Source: a virus
Virus record (IMG/VR): IMGVR_UViG_3300032087_001544
Location: 1-35,355 of that record
Length of the DNA stretch: 35,355 nt
Strand: one strand, 5' to 3'
This document shows positions 7,379-15,427 of the stretch, piece by piece. The translations under genes were made by a program, and so were the position numbers. The notes under the pieces were generated by a model. It worked only from the letters and a program-made list of their open reading frames with translations, searched no databases and had not been told where the DNA came from. How positions within the stretch are numbered: position 1 is the stretch's first letter; every line of letters starts with the position of its first letter.

Positions 7379-8304
7379 TTGTCTAGTTCTTTAAGTTTGC
7401 TTATAGCCCAGTTAATACCAGCAGATCCACCCCAAGCGTCCCACATTAAACCACCACAGCCTTCGCTATAGGGTACGTCTTTATTTTGTTGGTGTCTTTT
7501 AAAGCTAGCCATTCTAGCGATTGTGTCTCTCGTTATACCTTGTTTCTTTGCGAGTTGGTTGGCTCTGCGTTTGCCTACGTCTGTACCACAAGACCCCCAG
7601 CCGTTTTTATCTGCCCACTCTAGAGCTCGCTTTGCGTTATTGCTAGCTGCCTCTGGGTAATCAGTGTAACTCTCTAGACCTACTTTTTTTTTTAACTCGT
7701 CGGCTACAATAGAATACTTAACCTCTAGTAGTTTTAACCCAGCTTCTATTTCGCTAGACAAGTCTTCTTCTATAGGCTCTAGTGGTCGCTCTGCTTTTTC
7801 TGCGAAGAAACCCTCTATACTGAACCCCTTAATTAAACCCTCTTTCACAAACTCTTGCCATATTTTGTCATTAGTGACTTTTATAGCTCCGACCCAAGTG
7901 CCTAGTGGTAAGTCCATACCATAGCTGTTTGACTTGTCATTTTCTTTGTCGTCTATGATCCAGGACTCGACTAAGGTAAGACCCTCAATGTCTTTTATGT
8001 GCTCATAGGTAGCGTTACTTTGGTAGCCTCTCATTAAGTAAAGTTGGCTCGCCTTACGTACTGTCTCTTTACTAAAGTGTATGTAGTACTCTTCGTCGCC
8101 GTCCTTTCGGTATATCATTTTATTAGGCACTAGTAACGCACCTACAAGTAATTTTTTCTCGTCGTCTACAGACTTAAACTTGTACTCCTTTTTGTTGTTT
8201 AGAGCTACAAAGTTTTCTTCTATTGCTGGGTACTCTACAACACTGATTGCGTCGATACCACTATACTCGTCTGTCTCGTCAATTATTAGTTCTACTATCT
8301 TCAT
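7375..8304 (-). CDS. Prohead protease, XkdF-like (peptidase S78_2 type), with extra C-terminal domain
   Basis: 309 residues. Residues 100-165 carry the family signature: H102 in TYEHIK, then GLTLVESWIIDD with S114, ENDKSNSYG, GTWVGAIKV and IKGFSIEGFF. These match XkdF-like serine proteases, which mature capsid and scaffold in the prohead; H102 and S114 are the likely catalytic pair. From about residue 215 a separate domain follows (YPEAASNNAKRALEWA, GWGSCGTDVGKRRANQLA, CGGLMWDAWGG), also found in other phage head proteins; its job is unknown. A TACGTTATA motif lies 6 bases before the ATG. Scaffold and capsid lie just downstream. Confidence 0.85.
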   Translation of the reverse strand: MKIVELIIDETDEYSGIDAISVVEYPAIEENFVALNNKKEYKFKSVDDEKKLLVGALLVPNKMIYRKDGDEEYYIHFSKETVRKASQLYLMRGYQSNATYEHIKDIEGLTLVESWIIDDKENDKSNSYGMDLPLGTWVGAIKVTNDKIWQEFVKEGLIKGFSIEGFFAEKAERPLEPIEEDLSSEIEAGLKLLEVKYSIVADELKKKVGLESYTDYPEAASNNAKRALEWADKNGWGSCGTDVGKRRANQLAKKQGITRDTIARMASFKRHQQNKDVPYSEGCGGLMWDAWGGSAGINWAISKLKELDK

Positions 8305-8309
8305 ATTTA

Positions 8310-8318
8310 TATAACGTA
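8310..8318 (-). promoter_or_regulatory. TACGTTATA motif, copy 3 (candidate phage promoter)
   Basis: Minus-strand TACGTTATA followed by TAAAT and the ATG at 8304. The space to the start is so short that any transcript would be nearly leaderless, unless the motif works as an upstream element. Confidence 0.45.
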
Positions 8319-8335
8319 GGTTTTATTTTTTTTGC

Positions 8336-9991
8336 CTATCCTAGACTTGCACCCTCTATAGTTTTTCTGTCTAGTTCTTGTGCAGTGCTTACGTCTCCAG
8401 CTACTACATAGGCTCTTTGTGGTTTTTTAGTAGTCTCTGCGATAGCTTCTGCTATTTGATTTGTACCAGTAGCACCGACTATATTAAAGGCTGGAGCTGC
8501 GATTGCTGGTGCGGCTACTGTAGCTCCACCACCACCACCACCTTTTACGCCTTCTGGTTTCTTGACAGCTGTAATTTGTTTTACAGTTGCCATACCACTA
8601 GCTAGTATACCAGCAGCACTTGCAAATTTTGCTATAGTACCAAATGGCTCTGGTATTGTAGTTTTATTAGCAAACACCTCTGTCATTCCCTGAAACGTAT
8701 TTATCGTAGCTTGTGCTATAGCTGCAGATTTGCCAGCCTTGCTATTCTCGCCTAGTATCTGTGATAGTGCACCAAACGTGTCGCCCACTATTTGCATCTT
8801 CTGTAGCTGTAAGGCTTTGTCTCTAGCTATGTCTTCTGCTGCAGCCTCGTCTTTAATCTTCTGTGCTTTCTCGTCATAAAACTTATTGACTTCTGCCTCT
8901 GCCATACGTTTTTGGGCTGGTAGAGCTTTACTGTCTTTTATTTCTTGTAAAAATCTTTCACGCTCTCTCTCTAATAGTATCTGCTGAGCTGCCTCACTGT
9001 CGCCTAAGTTTTTCTCAAAGAAGCTAGATCGTATTTCGCCTACCTTACGAGTACCTTCACGTCTTAGGTCTATTTCTTTTTGTAAACGTTTTTGTAAAGC
9101 GTCTAGCTCTTTTTGGTATGCCTCTTCTTGGTCTTTAAGTCTCTGGTCTGCTGCTGCCTTGTCTTCTTTGTTTACTTGTAACTGATAGCCAGCTCGCATA
9201 TTGCGTAGCTTACTTAGTTGTTTCTCTGTTTCTGCAATACCCTCGTCGCCCTCTTGTTTTATTTTCTCTGGGTCTATAATTAAGTCTCCTAAGAAGTCTT
9301 GAAAGCCTTGACGCAAGTTTGACTCTGCACCAAACAAACTAGCAACCTGGTCAATACCTTCTAGTAAGGCTAGTATAGGTAATGTTACTAAACCAATTAA
9401 ACCGTCTAGTATATATCGGTTTTTTTCTGCTGTTTCTACTTGTGTTTTTTGTATGCTTTTTTGTGTCGCTAGTTGAGCCTCTAGAGCAGCTATAGTTTCG
9501 TCTGTCTGCTTCATTTTTAGCTCTAGTATTTCTCGCTCTGTCTTGCCTTGTAGTTTGAGTATATTCTCGGTCTCACTAGTGCGTTCAAAGTTTTGCTTAG
9601 ATAGTTCGGCTGCACGCTCTTGATCCTTTAGTAGTTTCTTTTGCTCGCCAGTCACTCCAGAAACCGCCTCTTGTATCTTAGACCAGTTTGCAGCAATAGC
9701 AGCGACAGCTACTACAATAGCACCAATACCAGACGCTAGCATAGCAGCTTTTAAGCCTTTAAAACTTTTAGTTAAACCACCGACAGCTTTTATACCACCT
9801 AGTAGCTGGTCTTTAAAATTTAAATACGTAGAGGCTGCGTCGTCAGTCACAGCGTCAATAGCCTTAACACCGTCGTAGTTTCTGTCTAGCTCTTCGTTAA
9901 ATTGTTTTATACCGTTGGTAACTTTCGTAAGCTCCGACTGAGCTTTGCCAGTCTTTACTTCTACTTCAACACCTATTTTCTCTACTGCCAT
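8336..9991 (-). CDS. Tail tape measure protein
   Basis: 551 residues. The N-terminus (VEVKTGKAQSELTKVTNGIK) is the usual tape-measure start. Residues about 80-105 form a hydrophobic segment (MLASGIGAIVVAVAAIAA) and there is a second near 195-213 (LIGLVTLPILALLEGI). A long charged helical region between about 235 and 405 (QEKELDALQKRLQKEIDLRR-like) follows, then AAIAQATINTFQGMTEVF and a Gly-rich end. Tape measures set tail length at about 1.5 angstrom per residue, which would predict a tail near 80 nm. It is the last tail gene before the prohead protease. Confidence 0.85.
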   Translation of the reverse strand: MAVEKIGVEVEVKTGKAQSELTKVTNGIKQFNEELDRNYDGVKAIDAVTDDAASTYLNFKDQLLGGIKAVGGLTKSFKGLKAAMLASGIGAIVVAVAAIAANWSKIQEAVSGVTGEQKKLLKDQERAAELSKQNFERTSETENILKLQGKTEREILELKMKQTDETIAALEAQLATQKSIQKTQVETAEKNRYILDGLIGLVTLPILALLEGIDQVASLFGAESNLRQGFQDFLGDLIIDPEKIKQEGDEGIAETEKQLSKLRNMRAGYQLQVNKEDKAAADQRLKDQEEAYQKELDALQKRLQKEIDLRREGTRKVGEIRSSFFEKNLGDSEAAQQILLERERERFLQEIKDSKALPAQKRMAEAEVNKFYDEKAQKIKDEAAAEDIARDKALQLQKMQIVGDTFGALSQILGENSKAGKSAAIAQATINTFQGMTEVFANKTTIPEPFGTIAKFASAAGILASGMATVKQITAVKKPEGVKGGGGGGATVAAPAIAAPAFNIVGATGTNQIAEAIAETTKKPQRAYVVAGDVSTAQELDRKTIEGASLG

Positions 9992-9994
9992 AGC

Positions 9995-10141
9995 TTATTT
10001 GTTTATCCAGCTTACTTCTTTTTTAGCTTGTTTAAGAGTCTGTTTTATAGTCGTAGGTAGTTTGTATTTGCCTTGTGCTATACGTATATTCTCTGTCTCT
10101 CCGTTTGCGTTTTTTAGTAAGTCTATAATTACGTTTAACAT
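9995..10141 (-). CDS. Small protein between tail protein and tape measure, 48 aa
   Basis: ATG at 10141 overlaps the stop of the 685-residue tail gene by one base (TAATG) and the TAA lies 3 bases before the tape measure ATG, so it fills the gap exactly. Sequence starts MLNVIIDLLKNANGETENIR and ends KKEVSWINK; basic and helical. No domain recognised. Coupling on both sides supports it as a real gene. Confidence 0.7.
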   Translation of the reverse strand: MLNVIIDLLKNANGETENIRIAQGKYKLPTTIKQTLKQAKKEVSWINK

Positions 10142-12198
10142 TATAATTCGTTTAATAGTTCTATGCTTGATTCTCCTGTCGCTAAGTTTGTGTCTATACT
10201 GTTGATCTTATACCTTTTGCCGTTTATGTCAAACCTATCAGCAAGTGTAAAGTTTAAAAGGATTCTAAGGGGTAGATATGCCTTTACTTTTGTAAGTCTG
10301 TTTTTTGTGTTAAACACATTCTGTATGTAGCTCTTGTATAAGTCCTCAAATAGAGTACCATCAAAATTACCTGATGGCTTCCACTCGTTTATCTCTAAGC
10401 CAAAATGCAATACAGTATCGTCGGTAGTGTCATCTAAACTTATAGAGTTACTTGGTATGTAATATCCTGTATAAGATGACTCAGGTATTTTAATATGGTT
10501 TACACCCAAATCAGTTAAGAACGCAATACTTTTTTCATTTGTGTCGTTGTATATAGGATAAAACAAAAGGGGTTCGCCTTTTATAGGGTCTTCGTTTTCG
10601 TCTATCATATAACCCACTTGCAAGTTTACAGTCGTACCACCTACACCATCTGACAGTCTTTCGAATTGCATATGCTCAAAAGGTGCTTCCACTTTATATA
10701 CACCACCATCTAAGTTCTCGTTATTGTTATAGTCTATTGACCCCCATTCTCTGTTGTTTATTTGGTTAAACTTAGATGCGAGTAAAGACTTAGTACCTTT
10801 AAACTTAAAAGATATTTCTTTGTATGGTAGTGCTACATCAACTGTACTGCTATTTACATCTACAAACTCGCTTATATCGTATGCTGTGCTTATTGACTTT
10901 TTATTTGCGTAAAAGTTATCTAAAGTGTCAACGTATATAGTGCCATCATTCTCTACAAACGTAGTAAGGTTAAACAGCTTAAAAAGACCTGTAAGAAAAT
11001 CTATTACTTTAATCTCAGGTACTTGCTGTGTAGGGATAAACGATATTGTAGTAGTTACTGCTGCGTTACCTGCACCTACTGTCTGAGGACTTGGTGCACC
11101 TGAACCAAAGCTACTACTAAAAGTCAAACTAAATGTAGTTAAGTCAATAGCATCTTTTGCTCTTACATAAAAAGTTAAAGTGCCATCGCTAAAGTTTGTA
11201 AAGTTTATCGGCTCGTTTGTAAGGTTACCTGTCTTGCCTATTATATCCCCTACCAACACACCATTACGATACATTAAAACGTCATAAGGTACTGTTGATG
11301 TACTCGCTACTGTTGTGAGTGTTATGTCTGTTATTAGTATTTGCACCTCTAATTCAGTCAAAGATGTAGTTATAACATAATCGCCTGTTGGTGTAAGTGC
11401 AAACGCTGTTACTTGACTTATAAACTCTTGGTCATCTTCTATAAGGTTGCCTTTTTTTCTTTGCAGCCATAAATACATATCATAAAACCTACTGTTTGAC
11501 GTATTGAAAAAATCAGTAGAAAACGTAAGACCATATTTTTCTTCTATGGCTTTTATAATGGGATAAACCCTTATTGCGTATTTTAAGTCTGACCAAAGCA
11601 CACCATTCTTTTGACCACTGCCACTAAAAGCTAAATTTCTTGTGTCTTGAACGTGAGTAGATGAGTCGTAGTATAGTCTGTAATTGTGAGCAATTAAAGG
11701 CGTTATAATAGCATCTGTGTAAGTAACACTATTTATTGTAAAGTCTGCACCACTTTGTAGCCTTGTCTTAACATTACTTGCATCATAGTCTAAAGTAAAG
11801 TTATTAAGCCAGTCTAAGGCATCTAATTTATCTTCGCCTAATAAATCTTTAAGCTCTACTGTATTACCAAAGAACGTAATGCGATACGACTTAGGTCTGC
11901 GATTCTGCAAGTCTACACCCTCTAACTTAATCTTACCTTTTTTGAATGGTAGGTAGTTTAATTCAAGTGTAGCGTCTTTTTTTGTTCTCGCATCAAAGCC
12001 ATCTACAATGTCAAAGTTATAATAGTGCTTAAATATCTTATTGTTAGTCTTAGATGCTGGCAGAGTAAAAGTCTTTGTAAACTCTGTAAATACCTTAGCG
12101 ATATCCTTTACGTTTTGAATAGACTGAGTCAGCTGTACGCTTTCGTCTTTGTACATATCCACTCTTTGACCCTCTATGTATAACTGTATGCTCTGCAC
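10141..12198 (-). CDS. Large tail/baseplate structural protein
   Basis: 685 residues, starting MQSIQLYIEGQRVDMYKDES, then QSIQNVKDIAKVFTEFTKTF with LPASKTNNKIFKHYYNFD. This start recurs in large structural proteins coded before the tape measure in Bacteroidetes phages. The rest is beta-rich with RLTKVKAYLPLRILLNF near the end. The start codon is GTG overlapping the previous stop (TAGTG), which suggests coupling to the 384-residue protein before it. Probably a distal tail or hub protein; the precise role is unknown. Confidence 0.7.
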   Translation of the reverse strand: MQSIQLYIEGQRVDMYKDESVQLTQSIQNVKDIAKVFTEFTKTFTLPASKTNNKIFKHYYNFDIVDGFDARTKKDATLELNYLPFKKGKIKLEGVDLQNRRPKSYRITFFGNTVELKDLLGEDKLDALDWLNNFTLDYDASNVKTRLQSGADFTINSVTYTDAIITPLIAHNYRLYYDSSTHVQDTRNLAFSGSGQKNGVLWSDLKYAIRVYPIIKAIEEKYGLTFSTDFFNTSNSRFYDMYLWLQRKKGNLIEDDQEFISQVTAFALTPTGDYVITTSLTELEVQILITDITLTTVASTSTVPYDVLMYRNGVLVGDIIGKTGNLTNEPINFTNFSDGTLTFYVRAKDAIDLTTFSLTFSSSFGSGAPSPQTVGAGNAAVTTTISFIPTQQVPEIKVIDFLTGLFKLFNLTTFVENDGTIYVDTLDNFYANKKSISTAYDISEFVDVNSSTVDVALPYKEISFKFKGTKSLLASKFNQINNREWGSIDYNNNENLDGGVYKVEAPFEHMQFERLSDGVGGTTVNLQVGYMIDENEDPIKGEPLLFYPIYNDTNEKSIAFLTDLGVNHIKIPESSYTGYYIPSNSISLDDTTDDTVLHFGLEINEWKPSGNFDGTLFEDLYKSYIQNVFNTKNRLTKVKAYLPLRILLNFTLADRFDINGKRYKINSIDTNLATGESSIELLNEL

Positions 12199-13352
12199 TA
12201 TCTTATATTGTTTATTTTGTCAAATGCGTGTTCAAACTCTACTGTGTAGTCAGATAGCTGGTCGTTAAGACTTGTTTTATATGTCACTGACTTTGTAAGT
12301 GGTATTACTGGTATTATTTTCTCTTCTGTTTCTGTTATCTCTGTGTACCATACTTGCTCGCTTAATAACAGCTCTTCTATGACGGAGTTGTAGTCGTCGT
12401 TTATAAAACCAGTATTCATTGAAATTTTGTCTTTGCCTTGCGACATAAACGCTTGTTGCTGGTGTTTATATGTTTTGTAGGTAAGTGTAGACTGATCGAA
12501 TATAGATGCCTTAAACTGCTCAGACTTTACATTAGTTGACTCTACTGACTTTTTGAAAAACCACAAGTCCTGTAAAGCACCAAACTTATTAACGAATGTA
12601 ACTTTGTAAGGCTCGTACTTACATTCGCTTACTGTAATAATCTTAACTACTTCTATACCAGCGTCTGTGTTAATTATAACCTGGTCTACTTCGCCTATGT
12701 TAAAGCTGTTTAAAAACTGATCTAAGCAGTAACTGTCTTCTAGAGTGCCACCGTCATTTATGACTCGCTCTCTGTATGTGTCAACGTCGTCAATACCGCT
12801 TACTGTTACGTAGTCAATTATGCTGTCTGTGTTATTAGAGTATGTAATTGTTTCTGTACGTTTCTCTTCTCCTTTGTACAAGAATGTCACTGTGTTTGTG
12901 TCTTCTGCAAATACTGGTATTCTGACATTGTCGTAGTTAAGTCTGAATATAGTATTGTTTGACATTAACAGTCCTCTTGAAAGCTGAGGATTCGTACCCT
13001 CGTGGAAGTAACCATAACCATCTAAAGCTATATAGTCAACAGGTGTAGGTGTTTCAGATCCTACTGTTTTTGTTAATGTAAACGTAGGTCGAACCCATAC
13101 TGCCTGACTGTCGTACTCTCCGTCAAACTCAATGTCCAGGTAGTCTCTTACTAGTTCGCTAATTTCAAATACTACAAAATTGTTACCAGACAAAGGTGTA
13201 TTAGTAAGTGTATATCTAAGCTCGCTCGATGTAGGAGAAGATAGTAGAGCACCAGTGTAAACGTATAATTCCATCTGTGCACTAGTGAGAGTGCCAGTCT
13301 GAGGCTCTGCTTTTAAATAAAACGGACTCCTTAAATTTATCTTAGTTGCCAT
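12198..13352 (-). CDS. Tail structural protein, beta-rich
   Basis: 384 residues beginning MATKINLRSPFYLKAEPQTG. The N-terminal half is made of beta strands (ELYVYTGALLSS, FEISELVRDYLDIEF), and the C-terminal half has KFGALQDLWFFKKSVES, YKVTFVNKFGAL and DYTVEFEHAFDK. This FVNKFGALQDLWFFK pattern is common in uncharacterised tail proteins next to the large hub-like gene in Bacteroidetes phages. It overlaps its upstream neighbour by 11 bases and its downstream neighbour by one. Virion role by context; no enzymatic motif seen. Confidence 0.65.
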   Translation of the reverse strand: MATKINLRSPFYLKAEPQTGTLTSAQMELYVYTGALLSSPTSSELRYTLTNTPLSGNNFVVFEISELVRDYLDIEFDGEYDSQAVWVRPTFTLTKTVGSETPTPVDYIALDGYGYFHEGTNPQLSRGLLMSNNTIFRLNYDNVRIPVFAEDTNTVTFLYKGEEKRTETITYSNNTDSIIDYVTVSGIDDVDTYRERVINDGGTLEDSYCLDQFLNSFNIGEVDQVIINTDAGIEVVKIITVSECKYEPYKVTFVNKFGALQDLWFFKKSVESTNVKSEQFKASIFDQSTLTYKTYKHQQQAFMSQGKDKISMNTGFINDDYNSVIEELLLSEQVWYTEITETEEKIIPVIPLTKSVTYKTSLNDQLSDYTVEFEHAFDKINNIR

Positions 13353-13926
13353 ATTTAATGTTTATGTTTGGTACGCTTTTTAGATCGTGCTCAATTATGT
13401 CTGCACCGTCTTTAGCAAAAGCATTACCTAAATTTCTAAAAGTAGGATTCTTGTAAGCTGTTTGTGCGTCTCTAAAAAAGTAACTGGCTGATATACCAGT
13501 ATACCATATTGACCTGGATATTAAAAAGACTAAAGACTTTCTAGGTATAAATCTACCTTTGTCGTCTCTGACTTCAAACGTGCCTCTTTGTAGTACCCAT
13601 TCGTTTATGCCTTTACGTAGACCTTTTTTGCCACGTCCGCTACCAAACTGATATGGGCTATTCGGTGCTTTGTTAAATCTAGACTTTGAGCCTTTAGGCA
13701 TCTTCTCTGGGTCGTTACCCTGTACTCCTAAGTCTACAAACTTACCGTAGTCTTCTCCATAGAAAACTATTCTAGGCTGCTCTGTCTTTTGCTGGGTTAC
13801 TTTATAGTGTAGACTATTAGACAGCTGACCAGTATTGTCTTTGTCTTTAAGCGTTAAGTTTTTCTTGGCTTTCTCTACTACTTTATGTCCGTAGCTTTCT
13901 AGCTCTTTGATTATATTCTTTAGCAT
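13342..13926 (-). CDS. Head-tail joining / tail completion protein, HK97 gp10-like
   Basis: 194 residues. N-terminal helix MLKNIIKELESYGHKVVEKA, then LKDKDNTGQLSNSLHYKV and IVFYGEDYGKFVDLGVQG. The TGxLxxSL...Y..FVDxGV layout resembles HK97 gp10-like neck/tail proteins, and the very basic middle (GSKSRFNKAPNSP, GKKGLRKG) is usual there. It overlaps both neighbours, between another small tail protein and the beta-rich tail protein. Family call is by pattern only. Confidence 0.6.
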   Translation of the reverse strand: MLKNIIKELESYGHKVVEKAKKNLTLKDKDNTGQLSNSLHYKVTQQKTEQPRIVFYGEDYGKFVDLGVQGNDPEKMPKGSKSRFNKAPNSPYQFGSGRGKKGLRKGINEWVLQRGTFEVRDDKGRFIPRKSLVFLISRSIWYTGISASYFFRDAQTAYKNPTFRNLGNAFAKDGADIIEHDLKSVPNINIKYGN

Positions 13927-14390
13927 TTGTAAATATCGTTATGTACGCTTACTGTGAATGTAAAAGCCCAGCCAGCTAATTGTCCCTCAAAGCGGTCAAA
14001 GAATATCTCGCACGTTACGTCTCCGTCCATTTGAAAACCGTCTTGATGCAGAGTGCCATTCATAAACTTTTGTGTCAGTCTATTACCTACTGCTAGCATT
14101 GTATTAAGTATCTGGTGTTCGCTTTCGTTTTTAGCAAAAGGGTCTTTTGATTCGTTTTTATATATGTCCACACTGTCCATACAAAGCACTGTTAAATTCA
14201 TATCTACAGTTTGATCTGTAAGTGTAGCTCCATTGATTAATACGTGGGCTAGAGGGAAAATAGTTTGCTTAGATAGGTCTACTTCACTAAGGTCTCCGTA
14301 TGTTACGGTGTTTATGTCTACGTCATCTAGTAGCGTGTCTTTGACTGTGTCTAGTACCAGGTAAAATGCTCTTGCTCCTGTATTGCTCAT
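13920..14390 (-). CDS. Tail completion/terminator-like protein
   Basis: 156 residues, MSNTGARAFYLVLDTVKDTL, with beta strands in the middle (QTVDMNLTVLCMDSVDIY), a helix SEHQILNTMLAVGNRLTQK, and a final strand GWAFTFTVSVHNDIYKC. An N-terminal helix, strands and a late DxFEGQLAGWxFxF segment are typical of small tail-end proteins preceding the gp10-like gene in Bacteroidetes phages. Its ATG overlaps the stop of the chaperone -1 extension (ATGA), tying its translation to frameshifting ribosomes. Exact role inferred. Confidence 0.55.
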   Translation of the reverse strand: MSNTGARAFYLVLDTVKDTLLDDVDINTVTYGDLSEVDLSKQTIFPLAHVLINGATLTDQTVDMNLTVLCMDSVDIYKNESKDPFAKNESEHQILNTMLAVGNRLTQKFMNGTLHQDGFQMDGDVTCEIFFDRFEGQLAGWAFTFTVSVHNDIYKC

Positions 14391-14657
14391 CGTGTTAATT
14401 TATTTTTGTAGTGTAATGTCTCTACTTCGTCTTTCTCTTTTTCGTACATTAGAAATGTTAAACAGTAGTGTAAGTTTTGTTTTGTCACTGCGTCTAGGTT
14501 TAATACGTTTCCTTTTGCTAGTCTGTGTATCGATGTGTACCACCCCCACTTTTTATTGAAGTTGGTATTTGAGTCGAAACTTCCGTCTGTAGACTCGGCA
14601 CTTGTCCAGAGTCCAGAGTAAGATTCAATAAGTCGCTCTCTAAATTGTAAAAAAAAA
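14387..14657 (-). CDS. -1 frame extension of the tail assembly chaperone (G-T-like fusion part)
   Basis: From the T9 tract onward the -1 frame stays open for about 87 codons and reads ...QFRERLIESYSGLW, then FNKKWGWYTSIHRLAKGNVL and CLTFLMYEKEKDE, to a TGA overlapping the next ATG. The KWGWY.SI..LAKG segment is one I know from C-termini of tail-cluster proteins in Bacteroidetes phages, so this frame is the conserved one. It has no convincing start of its own at the upstream end, so it is probably made as a fusion with the first 164 or so residues of the zero-frame protein. Made this way it would total about 250 residues, against 207 for the unshifted product. Confidence 0.75.
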
Positions 14658-15141
14658 CAATGGCAGAAACGGCTACACTAGCTGGCATATCTAGCATCGC
14701 ATCGTACCAGCTGTCTCCTTTATACTCTTCTATTTCGTATTTGTCTTTGTACTTTCTTACTATGGGTCTATATAAGACTGCCATAGCTTTGTGCATATTG
14801 TCCCAGTCTGTAATGTTATTTTCTATGTCTACAAACTCTCCAAACGTAAGGTCGTTTAAGTCTGTAACCATACCAAACTCTGTTTTCCCTAATTTGAATT
14901 TATTAATAAGACTAGGTTTCTCTTCTAGTGCTTTGTTTATTTTGGTTACAATAGTGTTTATGTCTCCAATCTTAAACTTGATCGACTCGCTGTAGGGTAC
15001 ACCACAAAATATTTCTAGCATCTTTAAGGCTGCGTAGTCTTCTGTGTAGTCGTCTGCATTCTCAAAAGTCTTTATAAACTTCTGGTAATGTTTTAAAGGT
15101 ATATCGTGTAAAGACGTTGGGACTAGTAAGTCTAGCTTCAT
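14518..15141 (-). CDS. Tail assembly chaperone, zero-frame product (G-like)
   Basis: 207 residues in the unshifted frame. Residues 1-160 are helical (LKHYQKFIKTFENADDYTED, FEFVDIENNITDW-like) and resemble chaperones that count or mature the tape measure. The codons for V162-F163-F164-Y165 cover the run of nine T. Beyond this the zero frame gives a low-complexity tail (SLQTEVSTQIPTSIKSGGG) and stops, while the -1 frame is the conserved one. Preceded by terminator 15214-15187 and a TACGTTATA motif, so it heads the tail transcript. Several tail genes lie between it and the tape measure, farther than usual. Confidence 0.7.
   Translation of the reverse strand: MKLDLLVPTSLHDIPLKHYQKFIKTFENADDYTEDYAALKMLEIFCGVPYSESIKFKIGDINTIVTKINKALEEKPSLINKFKLGKTEFGMVTDLNDLTFGEFVDIENNITDWDNMHKAMAVLYRPIVRKYKDKYEIEEYKGDSWYDAMLDMPASVAVSAIVFFYNLESDLLNLTLDSGQVPSLQTEVSTQIPTSIKSGGGTHRYTD
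14649..14657 (-). promoter_or_regulatory. T9 slippery site for -1 programmed frameshift
   Basis: Nine consecutive T on the coding (minus) strand, read GTT TTT TTT TAC in the zero frame. Any T7 inside satisfies the X XXY YYZ rule, so both tRNAs can re-pair one base back. Immediately downstream the -1 frame holds the conserved part. Confidence 0.7.
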
Positions 15142-15156
15142 AATGTACGTTTTATA

Positions 15157-15165
15157 TATAACGTA
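15157..15165 (-). promoter_or_regulatory. TACGTTATA motif, copy 4 (candidate phage promoter)
   Basis: Lies between terminator 15214-15187 and the chaperone ATG at 15141, with ATATAAAACGTAC following. Together with copy 1 it gives the arrangement terminator, motif, gene. Confidence 0.5.
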
Positions 15166-15186
15166 ACTTTCTAGAATTTAACTCAT

Positions 15187-15214
15187 AAAAAAACCGCCCT
15201 ATTTCTAGAGCGGT
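15187..15214 (-). terminator. Intrinsic terminator after the terminase operon
   Basis: Minus-strand 8-bp stem ACCGCTCT / AGGGCGGT (one T-G pair), loop AGAAAT, then seven T. About 30 bases after the stop of the 42-aa gene. Confidence 0.9.
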
Positions 15215-15244
15215 CTTAAACCAAGTGTAATGAAAAAATTTACT

Positions 15245-15373
15245 CTACTTCAATTTCTTGAAATAGTCTTTTAGAGCACCGTTGTCAAACATATAGTCTT
15301 TGCTAAATAGAAAGTCAAAGTACTCTTTTTTGTCGACCCACTTGTCTGAGTCTGGTTTTTTATATAGTCTCAT
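15245..15373 (-). CDS. Small protein after large terminase, 42 aa
   Basis: ATG at 15373 with an A/T-rich leader (AATAATAAAA), TAG at 15245, followed by a terminator, so it closes the terminase transcript. The product is MRLYKKPDSDKWVDKKEYFD followed by SKDYMFDNGALKDYFKKLK: soluble, aromatic and Lys-rich. No known domain. Not overlapped by any other supported gene. Confidence 0.65.
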   Translation of the reverse strand: MRLYKKPDSDKWVDKKEYFDFLFSKDYMFDNGALKDYFKKLK

Positions 15374-15427
15374 TTTTATTATTTATGTCTGCAATATAGC
15401 AATAATGTTAATAACTACCAAATTCTA

